Source: Phascolomyces articulosus (Eukaryota; Mucoromycota; Mucoromycetes; Mucorales; Lichtheimiaceae). Taken from it: 64,000 nt of DNA. Where the stretch lies: NCBI GenBank assembly GCA_025677815.1, contig JAIXMP010000003.1, positions 1,116,001-1,180,000 of the forward strand. Reading direction: 5' to 3'. Position 1 is the stretch's first letter. Every line of letters starts with the position of its first letter. Both the position numbers and the translations under genes were made by a program. The notes under the pieces were generated by a model. That model had not been told where the DNA came from, did no database searches, and was given only the letters and a program-made list of their open reading frames with translations. Of the stretch, positions 26,901 to 39,800 are shown piece after piece.

Positions 26901-29900
26901 AAGTAGAAATATTTATCATTTCACATTTATACATACCACGGCAGTATATTTCACAAATTGTTGCACACATTTCCACTTGCATCGAATAAATGCTGAGATT
27001 GTATCGCCCCATTTTCTGTAGAAATTCTTAAAAGATTACTATACAACTCTTCCTTCCTCCTACTCATCATTATTATCTTCATTTACCTCACTTGTAAAGC
27101 TTCTGGTGTCTTTTTGGTTATCACTTGGCAAAGTAATGTAGCAGTAGTTTCACCATAGCTAAGGCCAAGATATTTATGCTGTTTTGCTGCTTCATAAATC
27201 ATACCCAATAGACGTAAATGTCCCTCTCGTGCCATTTCTTGATTTGCAACAACAGCTAAAATAATAAAACGGGAAAAAGTTAGTATTTCATTTTGATTGA
27301 TAATATATCCAATATTCAAAGTAAACTAATTTTTCTTCCTTACGTGAACTCTTTGCACGTAATAAATCTATACAACGATCATGATGTTCCTTCAATAATT
27401 GTTCACGGTCAGTTTCATTTAAACTGGTGCTGTGAACAAGAATGTGTCTAGTCATGGAAACAAACAGATCGACAAGCAATTCCTCTAAATAATAACATTT
27501 CATTTTTTTTAGTTTCCATAGTAATCTTTTCTTTTATTTTGTTCTTCTTCTTGTTCCATACCAGTTACATTATCCTTGTCAGTATTAATCCATTGATCAT
27601 CAATTCGTTTCAATAAGTGAGTAACATTTTCAAGACCAATCAAATCAGCAAAGTCTAGTATTAAACCAATTAGTTTTTGGCACTAACAAGAAAAATTTGA
27701 AAAATAGACAAATATACGATCCTTCTCTCCCCTCTTTTTCCTGCAGTACTTACCATTACATCCTTCGAAACAAACATCATAAACATCCCATAAGGCATCA
27801 ACAAGAATAAGTAATCTATTAATAAGCGTCGAAGAGCTATATACATATACACATGATATTAGTTTAACATGTACAGTTTTCTAATAGCCCAATTATTTTT
27901 AATTATTTCCTAAATAATGATACATACCTTGACGTGTCATTGAGTTTCTTGACTAATGTTCCAAAAAGATGAGATGCTTGTTTCTTTTGTGGGTTACCAT
28001 CACTATCTGTAATCAAGAATACACTCATCCTGGCCAAGACATTGGCTTGGTTTCGTAATAAACTAAGAGGGATATCTAGATCATAATTATAATTTGCGGC
28101 CAAAATGTTAAAAACTTTATTTAAAGACCCAATATACTACTCTCGTTTTTATATATATTACCTTCTTCATCAGATGCAGTTGTACTGATATATGCTTCAA
28201 CTCGTTCTTTCAATGATGTAACCAGATTTTCAATGTTCTATATTTCCCATTATAACAATCAATTAATCAATGCGGATCGTTAGTGAAAATAATTTTGCTA
28301 TGTGTAAAAGCCCACTGGAAGTATCTTAATTTACCTTATCTTTTGCAATATCTTGTTCCAACCATGTACGGAGACTTTTATACGCTTCACTGTTCGCATT
28401 CATAGGATTCTCATTGATCAATGAAGAAATAGTTCTACCATAAGAAATATGAGATATTTCCCTTAGTATCCATTCCTTGTTAGTCGCATGTCTTATTGTA
28501 CTTACTTTGCAACATCTGAAAATGATAATAATTTAGGACTGGCAAACTTGATAACAGCTTGAACACCGAGTTTTCGAAGATAAAGTCTCGTTTTTGCTAC
28601 ACTTTTTTTGTTTTGTTTTGAAAAGAAGAATAGAAAGTGAATTGATTTGTTCATCCCAATCCCATCCCATTATATAATTCCATATATTAATATAAGAAAA
28701 CTTACTGGAAGTTTCTATGTCGATCCACTAAATATCTCATTGTTCGCAATTCATCTGATCCCCATGCAGAAAGTCCATCAATATCCACAATACCCTCCAT
28801 AATATATAGAATAGGTACATATCCATTCACAACATGTGCAATATGATGTAATAAATGACTTAAAAACGTTGCCTAATATATATTAAAGGAAAAAAATGAG
28901 CTGATATCCAATCCAATTCGAGACAGCCTTTTCTCTATATCTCTACTGCACCTCACACTTTCTCAAAAAAAAGTAATAATTCAAACCTTTTGTTCTTCTG
29001 TTTCAATGGATTGAACTAATCGATGCATAAAATCCTTGAGTTTTTCACCGAACGGACTGACCAATGTTCCTTGAGTAGGTACGGAATACATACTAATAAT
29101 ATCAATGGATTTGAGTAAAGTGCCAAAGATAAAATCACTTTGACTGGCAAGTAAATTCAAGGATCGTGGATTTTGTAAACCAAAGATATATTCCAAAATT
29201 CCCTTTTTAACTGAAGACATGTCATTTTGGAAACCACGATAGAACAAAAGAATCCACCAAGAAGCATCCATGTTGGTATCAGTATTGTTCAATAGGATTT
29301 CCAATCGTGGAAGGACAGGTTCGACTAAATGAATGACCGTTTCGTGAACAATTTCATACAAGAGAAACCAATCGGCCCATTGAGTTGCATAAAGTTCTGA
29401 TTTTTCTGAAGACCATTCAAAGTATTTCGTCCAAGGCTTTTGTTGTTGCGTTGTACTATCATAATATTTGCTTGTAAAATCAATGATTCGTTTCAAGATA
29501 TAAGATGAATATTTTCGATAAAGACTGTCATTACTGCGAAGTCCGCTCTAAATAATGGTGTAACAGAAAAAAGTTTAATATAGAATAGCCCGCGATGACG
29601 ATCTGGCAAACCCCAAACCTAAAATATATGTATGTTTATGCCTACCTGGACAATTTTGAAAAAGTTTTCATCGTAACGAAGATCAAGATAAATAACAGGT
29701 TCATATTGATCATCCACAACAAAGTAAAGTTCAAAGAATCGAGCTATTAAGCCATAAGTTTCGGAACGCAGAAGGTTTGTTGCTGGTAAATCGAAAATTT
29801 GTCTTGTGCGCTTCCACAACATCTGCAAAGTAAAATAACTTGGTGTAACTATTTAATGTAACTCGTAAAAAATCCCCCTTTAATGTATTTTTTTCTTTTT

Positions 29901-30892
29901 TCTTTTTTCTTTTTTTTTTTTTTTACCTCGGCCCAATGTTTACGTTTTTCAAGGGAAACTGATTCATAACTTTGCTGCTGTTGCCATCGATATACATTAG
30001 GGATCAATTCATTTGTCAATTTGGTGCGAATAGGTGCATCTGTACAAGGAAGCATAGCGACGGCAATAGCCATAATGACATCCATCCAACCATATGTTTC
30101 TTCATGTTTTAATTCCTCTTTGTCATTGGCCAACTCGAGAACATAACGATTGATCACATCAATACAGCATTCCAAATCCAATGTCGTTGCCGATCTCGAG
30201 CTACCCAAAGATGTTGTTGTATTAAATGTTGTACTACTAATCATACTCGAATTATCATCCATAATATCATCATCCAATACATGATGCATTCGAATATCTG
30301 ATCGTCGTTTCAGTGTAACATTTGATTGTAACAATTTCCATTCTTCATTCTGTTGTTGCTGCAAAAAATCATTTCCTCCCTCTTCTTCATCATCAACATG
30401 TTCACCCAAACACATGCGAATAAATCGAATGGGTTGTAAATCCACAAAATCGGGTTCTGCTTCCATGATCATCAATAATTGACCCAATAATAAAATCAAG
30501 TTATATCGACCAAATCGTTCCCCTTCTTCTTGTTCGTCAGCAAAGGTATCTTCTTTATTATCACGTAATATCGATCGCGCCATCCAATAAGCAGCAGCAT
30601 CGCTTAATAAACTGACACTTTCGGTGGCAATCATGGAATCGTGACGAAAGCTGGTCATTATTAATGGTTGCAAGTAAGTTTCTAATATTTTTTCGCGTTC
30701 GACATCACTGGTGACATGCATCAGGTGTGCTTTTAAAGCTGGTAACATGATTTGCAATGCTCCAAAGCGATCCTTTTCGTCCTCTGCTGTTACTCGGAAA
30801 CGTTTATCGAGTTGTGTAAGAAACGTAGTAAGTTGAGCTGGATCCGCATTTTGAGAAAAAAGCGCCTCAAGTGGTGCGGACGCAAAATCCAT
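23981..30892 (-). CDS. TRM3: tRNA (guanosine-2'-O-)-methyltransferase, Trm3/TARBP1 type
   Basis: A gene of about 6.9 kb with well over ten exons, read from the ATG at 30892 (MDFASAPLEALFSQNAD) to the stop at 23981. Clear exons include 30892-29927 and 29822-29646; the remaining exons are visible as open blocks separated by 60-150-base GT-AG introns. The long N-terminal part is helical, HEAT-like and poorly conserved, as in yeast Trm3 and human TARBP1. The C-terminus is a complete SPOUT domain: NDLIVIASLIDRIPNIAG and LCRTCEIFNASLLVV (spliced), CVLLLGKERQGIPANLL and ITRSLNVHVSGAICIYEFAK, with the knot and SAM-binding motifs intact. Family members 2'-O-methylate guanosine 18 in the tRNA D-loop. 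An Asn/Ala/Thr-rich tail of about 25 residues follows. Convergent with the capping enzyme (283-base gap) and divergent from the RNase H-like gene. Confidence 0.9.
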
Positions 30893-31524
30893 GATCGCGA
30901 GAGAAGGTTGAAGGTGGGGAAAGAAGAAAGAGGTTTGTATTATCTGTAAAAGAACCAGCTTTTTTTTTTTTTTTGTTTGCATGCTCCGACAGTAATCCTG
31001 GGTGGCGTGTCAGCGCGTTAATTCCGGGATCTTGGGTCCATGTAATATGTCTTTTTCACTTTGACAAATGTCACATTTTTTTAGGTTAAAAAAGAAGAAC
31101 GATATCTCACATATTCAATAATACAAATATATAAGCACCAAAGGAACCCAAGTTAGTTGCATGCCATAAGAATATAATTTTGTATATAGAATTTACGGAT
31201 AAATAGTTTTCATCTGCATTTGAATGGGTTACTTGTTGCTTAGGTGTTAGTATAGAAAAAAATACGTCTTATAATAATCTCTATGATTATATATATAAAT
31301 ATAACAATAATTTATTCAGTAGAACTGTTGCCGCCTAATGTTTAGTTAGGTTTGCTGTTGAAGAGAGTAATAGTCGTCAGTTTGGGTATCTACACTATTG
31401 GACGAGGTGTCTATAATTGGCTGGCTGAATTTATATCTCCCATTTATAGGAGAGAGCCTTTTTTTTCTTTCATTTACACTTTCCAACTTCACGCTTTGTT
31501 AATAATAAAAACCAATTATATACA
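30893..31524. promoter_or_regulatory. Divergent intergenic region, TRM3-like / RNase H-like genes
   Basis: About 630 bases shared by two divergent starts. It is AT-rich with TATATA runs around 31290-31305. No individual site can be assigned. Confidence 0.45.
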
Positions 31525-33457
31525 ATGGGTATGTATTTCTATTTTTCACAGCTGATTATCAGAAAGATTCTTTTAAAATAATAATATTTCTACTTGATTA
31601 ATTTACTCCAATTTGGCTTATAGATTCGTCAGATATCTACGTTGGAGAAATCTTTCATCTTGAGGTTTTACTTTTTTTTTTTACTGTTGTTGACGATTAA
31701 AGAGTAAGGTATAAGACTTACACTGAATATATTATATTATATTATATGTTTATTTTTATTTTAATTGGTTAGCAATTCCGTAAACAGGGCAATGGTAACC
31801 ATACTGCTATTGTCAATGTAACGCGCAAGAATGATTTTAAAGATGCCGAACCAATCGTTGTTGGGTACGGTATTGCTTGGGTAGATGAACCATTTAAAAA
31901 TACATCAGGTGCAATGGAGGAAGCTACAGTGAATTCTATTTATCCAGAACTAGTGGTAATGTATAATAAAGTAACCATTTATATAACATTATAGTTTTTT
32001 TATGCAAGAATACAATATGAATCGTAGCTACACTGACCTTTCATATATAAATAATCGATATTCTATTCTATTATACAGGCAGTACAAGCTACATTGAACG
32101 CATGCCATTCTGCAGAAAACATTAATATCATTACTAGCAATGTCCTTCTCTGCAACTGTAAGTAGATAAAACAGAATATAATGAGAGAATATATATTTTA
32201 TTTTTGTAAAAAAAAATTCATACTTGTGTGTTTAATGTTTGACTTGCTTAGACTTATCAGGAATACATACAGAAGGAAAACACATTCAAGGCTCAGAAGA
32301 ATTAGCATTTAAAGTAAGATCACAGATAGCTACACGTTCAGGAGTAACTCAAATGGTAAAACAAAATAGATATTTTTTTTGGGGGGGTTGCATAGAGAGA
32401 GAATGGATGAATATTGATAAATGATGAAAAGTGTATAAAATTAATCGAACTCTCTGGATTTTTTTTTTAGTTTTTAAAAAAAGGTGACAAAAGTACGGAG
32501 CAAAGAAAGGCAGCTAAAATAGCCAAGGCTGCATATATGATGGAGTAAGCACATTTTTTATATTAATAAAAAGTACATAAAAGCGGGTATATGTAATATC
32601 TTTTTCAAATATTAATGTCGTCCCTTTATTTTTGTGCTAGATTAAGTCGACGGGCACAACAGATACGTCAATCAACACTTCAACAAGAACAGGACCAACA
32701 GCAGCCACAATCACTATCGCAACGAAAAAAAGATAAACAATCTTTACGGAAACGAAATGATATTGAGCCGAGTGGATTTAATCCTGATAATAGTAGTCTT
32801 GAATATGGTGAGCAATGGAAGAATATCAGTGATGCCGTATCCAACAATTCAGTCATAATGTCTCCACCAACATTACAAAATGTTCGACACACGCGTGAAC
32901 GGATTACCCCAATGCCTGCGGCTATGGATGATCCTGTTCATGGAGTGATAACTCGATCTAATGTAATTATGGAAAAGACTGACAATGACTTGATTGCTCT
33001 GGATTGTGGAAAAAGATATTCAGAACCACCAGCACCAGTACCAGCACCAGTACCAGTACCAGCTGTGGTGCCACCAAATTTGCCAAGCTGGAATGCAGAG
33101 CAAAACTCATTTTTAAGAGTGCTCAAAAGAGTGGATTATAATGAAAAGAACCTGCTGATGAAGAAAGAATTGAAGAAGAGAGAAAAGGCCAAAAAGAGAA
33201 AAATCGTTGAATTGAACGAGGATGTTGTTATGGAAGGAACCAAAGCTAAGCGACCGTTGATGACAAAGTTCCTTCCAGCACCAATGGGATCCTTCCCAAT
33301 GACAAAAATAAGAGCCGTTCCCGATATTCAATGGAAAACTAACAAAACAATAGACGATAGCAGTTCTTCACAACAACAACAAAACACGGAAAATGACAGC
33401 GTATTGAAACGGAAAAGTTCTTGGTTTACAAAATTCATGGAACGATTCAAGGAATAA
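31525..33457 (+). CDS. RNase H-fold-like protein lacking catalytic acids, with basic C-terminal tail
   Basis: Seven exons proposed: 31525-31528, 31624-31664, 31773-31955, 32079-32157, 32252-32355, 32471-32544 and 32641-33457. The two tiny 5' exons are the least certain; they restore an ATG and keep the frame (MDSSDIYVGEIFHLE). Exons 3-6 give a strand-strand-helix-strand pattern like ribonuclease HI: HTAIVNVTRK, VVGYGIAWVDE, PELVAVQATLNAC and INIITSNVLLCNYLSG. In active enzymes the first strand carries Asp (DGS) and the third ITDS; here they read VNVT and TSNV, and only the helix Glu is kept. The end TEQRKAAKIAKAAYM also lacks the last Asp. The ~280-residue C-terminal part has a PAPVPAPVPVPAVVPP repeat and a basic KKREKAKKRK stretch (possible nuclear localisation signal). 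Homology to RNase H is inferred from pattern only. Confidence 0.65.
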
Positions 33458-33844
33458 TTTTCGTTGTAAAGAAATGTGTATAACTATATCCTTCACTTAC
33501 CTTAGTAGTAATATCAATATAAATCTTTTGCATGTTACTATCAATCATTGTATACTATCATTATAAAAAATATTTGAGACAATATGTGTATCTTTTTTAT
33601 TTATATTATGTGAATGATGATATGTATAAGTTGTGGCAATAAGTATTAAAGATGAATAATGAAATATATGAACATGAATAAAAAAAAATGAGGAGTGCAA
33701 GATATTAAACAAAACAAAATCTGAATGAAAGGGAAATAAATAAATGAAACGATATGGTATATATATACTACCACTCCCATATATAACAAAAGGAAGGGTG
33801 TAGTAGGGAATAGACGATAAATAATAGTAGAATCTAGTCATTTG
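33458..33844. terminator. Convergent 3' region between RNase H-like gene and HHK copy A
   Basis: About 390 AT-rich bases containing the 3' untranslated regions and poly(A) sites of two convergent genes; AATAAA-like motifs occur on both strands (for example AATAAA at 33676 on the plus strand). No gene is visible. Confidence 0.45.
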
Positions 33845-36800
33845 TTACTTTAAAGATCCACAGCAATTTCTTCTCAAAACTTCAGTAAGAACTTTTTGAT
33901 TCATCGGTTTCGTAAGGTATCTATAGCATTAACAGTAAGTATTTTTTTGCTTCAGCTCAGATATATGTATATATGCCATCATATCAAAAATAGCTTACTC
34001 AGTCATGCCGGCATTCATACATGTGTCGCGTGCACTTCCTTGGATATCTGCTGTAAGGGCAACAATTGGAAGGGGGCTATCTCTATTTTCTTTGACTTCA
34101 ATATCTCTTATTCGCCTTGTGGCTTCAACACCATCGCACTGTCATAAAATTAACTTGTATATTAAAAAAAGATACAACCATATATTTCATCTTCGCGCTG
34201 CATTCAATATTACCTTAGGCATATGATGGTCAAAGAAACCCATTTGATAATAACCTGGTGGATGGGAAATCCATGCTTCTACAGCTTCAGAACCATTATT
34301 TGCACAATCAACTTGAAATCCAAGTCGTGTGAGTTGTTTATAAAGAAGCTTTTGAGCAACAGGATTGTCTAATTAAAATACGCAAAAACTTTAGTATATG
34401 ATTGACAGAAATAATAAAATTTTCAAAATATATGGTCAAAAAGTGAATAACGATACCTTCAGCAGCAAGTATACGCATATGGCTAAATAATTTACGCTCT
34501 TCTGGAGTGACCACTTCACTTGGATCACAGACCTTTCCTTCAGAGCTTATACGTGTTTTCAGGACAGGTCGTTCAGGTTTTGAGGTAGATGTTTGTTGAA
34601 GTAGATTTACCATTGTCCGAAGCAATGCCTTTCTACGTAAAGGAACAGTCATACGAGCAACAGCGCGTCGGTTTTCTTTTTTAATACAAGTAGTTGTATT
34701 AAGTAATGTGTTAGCCAGACTATTATCAACTGCTTTAGTTTCTTGTTGTTGACTAGGGATTCCGTTGTTGTTACTGACAAATGGTAGTCCTGCTGCTGCT
34801 TTGAACTGTGGAATAATGCTGTTGCTATGACCCAGTAATTCGCCTATAGCACCTGTTGGGTAATGCATCACCAATATACATCGGGCACGTTCTAAAAACT
34901 GTTCAAGGTGTTTTATCCAAGTGTCGAATTTAGGGTCACGTGCCATGAATAATCCAACAATAATGATGGGGTAATCTGTTGCTTGACATGCAAGTAATTC
35001 TTTAAGAGAACAAACACCATCAACTTTAATACCAGGCAATAGACGTTGTACCATAGCAAATGTAGATATATGGTTGTCAATAACTAAAACTGGAGTACCC
35101 TGGATTTCTTGCAATAGTGTTTGAATGACTTCGACGCGATGATATTTCGTGGATTGCTCAGATACTCGAGTAGTTTTTATAGTAAAGAAAAAGTTGGATC
35201 CCTTCCCCGATTCACTCTTGACGTCAATTTTACCCGACATCAGTTCTACCAGCTGAAGACAGATGCTTAAGCCCAAACCTGTGCCGCCATATTTTCGACT
35301 ATTTATATTAAAAGAAGAAAATATGATAATGATTAAATCATACTGGTACATATTTCCCTTGTTATTAGATTAAAAATATAACAGAAATTTACGTTGTGCT
35401 TCCATCCACTTGTGAGAATGGTACAAACAATGCTTTGCGTTGTTCATCACTGATTCCAATTCCGGAGTCAATGACTTCAAATAGTAATGATACATCTGCA
35501 TCATTATCACTGCTGTCATTGCCATTGTTTCCCGAACAAATGTTTTTCTTGTCAACAGAGCATCGAATGGTGATTTCACCTTCATGGGTGAATTTTATAG
35601 CATTGCCTAAAAGATTGATAATAATTCTATAATTATGATGGATTATTTGAATATCGTATTTAGTTATTTTATCCTATTCACTTCAATAAATCACATATCC
35701 AATTCTGAAAAAAAAGTTTCATATACGTACTGACGAAGGCGGTTTGCATCAGCCATTACCAAAACAGGCACATCAGGGGCAATATTATACGTAATATTGA
35801 TGTGTTTCTGTACAGCCATAGCAATCAACATTTCTATCACATCAGTAATGACATCTTCAATAACAACCTCTGATAAATCGAGCGACACCTTTCCAGCTTG
35901 CAGCTAATATAATTTATAATATTTCCAAACCACAGTCCATTATTCAGTTTTGTATACAAAAGGGATATGGTAATACTGTATTTTTATATGAGAAACAATA
36001 GAAATTACCTTTGAAAAGTTCAACAAGTCATCAATAAGTCGAAGTAACATTTCGCACGATTCTTTTGCGGTTTTGACAAGATCACGCTGTTCTGAATCCA
36101 ATCTATCAATTTTAAATAATAATGTGTTAGTTATAAGGATATACTAATCATTTGTGTATTGAAATGAAAAATGTTCTATCAACATACTCTGTTTCAGTAA
36201 GTAATGAGATCATTCCATAGAAACCAGCAAATGGAGTACGAATCTCATGACTCATATTAGCCAAAAATATTTCGCGAAGTCGTGTGGCGCGAACTGCTGC
36301 TTCCTTGCTACGACGAGCTTCTTCAAGAGCCTGTTTTTGCATCTCAATCATTCTATATAGTAGTGATAAATATTACATTGAATTATTATAAAGATACCAG
36401 TAGTTGATTGAATGTTATATGTTATGTATACTATATATGGAATTATTTTACCTAACATTGGCCATAGTTGCTCGTTGTACAGATTTAAACAAGAATGCAT
36501 TTGTAGTAGATATGCCCATTTGTTGACATAAAAGGCTCAAAACAGTAATATGTCTTTGAGTAAATACGCCAACGGTGCCTTCAATGAGTAAACACCCTAC
36601 CGTACTGGATTTGTGAATGATAGGCATACAGATAACCGATTTTTCCCCTGCTCGTTCGAACCATGGGCCCACTGCAAATCGAGTGTCTTTCTTGATATTA
36701 TGAATAAAGATACTCTCGCCAGTGTGAATTGTGTGATTAATAATTTTGCTTGAAACGATATCATCTGCTTCATTGAGTGGTTTGGGTGGATCATAGGTTG

Positions 36801-39800
36801 CAATTGGCTCGTTCTGTGACCCATAAGCACACACACCGTATTTTTCATCCTTGACAATGATGGCGCCACAATCAGCGCCACTATTTTCGAAAATGATGTT
36901 CAACATTGACGTCAATAAATTGTCAAATCGTACTTCAGAAGAAATAACATGAGAACTTTTTAATATAGACGCCATATCAACCTATCATATATATATATAC
37001 CAGTGCCATTTCCAGGAATATCATTTGTTAGGTATTAGGACACATAGAGTGTTATTATTTTCTGTTCAATACTTACAATATCGAGGCATTGTAACGTCTG
37101 TTCTGTAGTAACAGGTGGTATACTATCACTCATATATGGTTGGTTGACAGTGGTTAAATCGTTGCTTGGATTTTGAATAAGCTCAGGAGTTGATGAGGGA
37201 CTCCAATCATTAGGTGGCGTCGGTACTGTATTGAATGATGGTAATGAATCTGTTTGAACGCCAATATCATGCGGTTCAGCACGATCGTCACTATAATCGC
37301 TCAAGAGCTGGGCGAATTTTGTACTGACATGTCGTGCTTTGCCGTAGGATCCATGACCCATATACATGCCAATAGACTATAATAATGATTTTTTTATACA
37401 AATGCCATAAATACCTGGGAGATCATCACACAGTATATGTATATGTTTTTAATTTAAAAAAGATGTTTAAATATACCTTTTTAATGTAACAATACGCTGT
37501 GTTATATAATCCAAAGCGGTTAAAAAAAGCACCAGTATACTCATGGATGACACAAAGTTCAAGATACCAGTCGCCTTCACGAGCTTGATTAATTGCATCC
37601 TCATATAATCGACTAGCGCGTAAAATGTCAGGTGAGTCTCCAAATCCGGTTAGTTCGGCTTCAATTAGTGTCCAATACATGGCATAGTTGATTGCACTAT
37701 GAATGGCATACTCGTGTACTAGTACTTGGTTTTTTCTGACTTGTTCCATGCATTCATCTTTTTGACGAGGGTCTTGTCGAGATTTTTCAATCAATGCCAA
37801 AGAGAAATAAAACAACATCATACGAGTATGTCTAGCAAGTTGAAATTAATATGAACACACAAATCATAACAATATAATAGTAATCAAATAATAATACTAT
37901 AAAAAACAAACCTGTGACATGGATGGACATCTAGAGTATTATAACACTGATACCCGATTTTGATAGCTGAATCCACATGGCCATATAATACGAGTGGTAC
38001 CATTTTGAACGATTCATACCAATTTAATAGTAATGTAGGGTTTGTACTTTGTTTACAACTTTCTTCTAAGAAATGTGAGTCACTGAACCCATCATCTCCA
38101 TCAAATACATTGGGGGTATCAATATAAGTTTGACCTTGTAACGCCTTACAGGCACGTATAACACACATGGCAAAGCTATTCATATCAATAGACGATGACC
38201 ACGAGTGAATATTTTCAAAACTTCGTTCAGCATCACGTAAAGTATCTGCGACATTGTATCCATTAAAGAACATGAGGTTGGAAATGTGAATCTGATGAAA
38301 TGCCATGTAAATTTGATCTCCAGCTGATAACGAGTAACCAGTACCAGTTTGAAAGTATTGGAATGCTTCTCGGTGGTGATGTTTCCATAGAAGGAGAAAC
38401 GCTGGGTATAAACTGTAGGCTTGTCCACGTTCTTGTTGGGTTCCATGAAGATTAGCTAACGCAATGCCAATTTTTCCAAGTTTCTATGATAAAATAATTA
38501 GAACTTTCAGTAAATAAAAAAAAAGATTCCAAATACGCATATATTTTTATACTGTATTTATACTTTTATTCATATATACCTCAGCAAAAACATATCTTTT
38601 AAATAGCGTGACATATCCTAAACCTGCAAACATACACGCGCTTCCACTACTACTAACAGGGCCTTTTGTAAAGGACAGTTTCAAAATTCGGCCTGCCCAA
38701 TAATACATTTCACGTTTTTGGTCGCTCCAATATGATAACATGAGCCTATAATATATATGGTTACAATGAAATATTGATAAAGATAAGATATAAAAGTGTT
38801 AAGTTTTTATACAAGTCGATATCATACATCTTAAAAATTCATCACTATAATACACTTACAATTCATCCATGACACCGAGTGTTCCAACTAATAATGGATC
38901 GTCACAGGTGGGTAGTTGTAATATTTTATCTGTACCAAGATAATCAACCAAATCTTCAACTTCAGTGTACAAACTGGCCAACCCTTCCTCGCTTGTGTCT
39001 AATCGAGTTCGTTCGTTTGATAGTTCATCCATACATCGAAATAGAGTTTCTCGTCCTCGTTCATGTAATTGCATACCGAAATAATATCTTGCTTGAACAC
39101 GATATGCAGTCATACGATCAGTAGGGGTACGAGCATTTTTGAAAATTGCTTCCAGTAATTCTTCTGTTTTTTCATATTCACCCACAGCCCAGCTGAGAGT
39201 GACAGCATTGGTATAGAGTGACAAGGTAGTATGATACTGATTTTTTGTGTCAGTCCATTGTGTTTCCGAATCGCTCAAGCGAATTGCGCACATATAGTAT
39301 GCAAATGCCATGCGATGAGCACCAGATGTTCTTCCTTTGTTACCACATTCAATGAGGATACGTCGATATTGTTCTTTGTTGTCCAATGTCATTAAATAAT
39401 CGGCACATTTAAGTAAATGATCGGCCACTAAAAATATATCTCCCTTTTTTTCTAATTGCAGTTGGAATGTTAATATAATCCATAATCCCTCGGATACATT
39501 GATTTTTTTTCTCCATATCTTTTTTGAGCACATAAAAATGTAAGATGATGGATAATAGGACTTACCTTCCATCATGTGTTGAGCAATTTTAAAATGTATT
39601 TTGGCACGAGTTCCAGGATTAGCAAGTTCTGCTGCTGCTGCTGAAATACGATCATGGCTCCATTTGAATTCATCACCGCCAACTGCCATAATATAACCTT
39701 CTTGCAAAACGGCTTGTAATCCACTGATTGGGTCTTTGTTACTATATATCGATGATGTTGATTTATTACTTTTATTACGACGAAAATGTATTCGACTACT

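Noticed and set aside
34005..34226. Plus-strand ORFs over the receiver domain of HHK copy A
   Set aside because: Antisense of exons encoding LTADIQ and the GFFDHHMPK receiver block.
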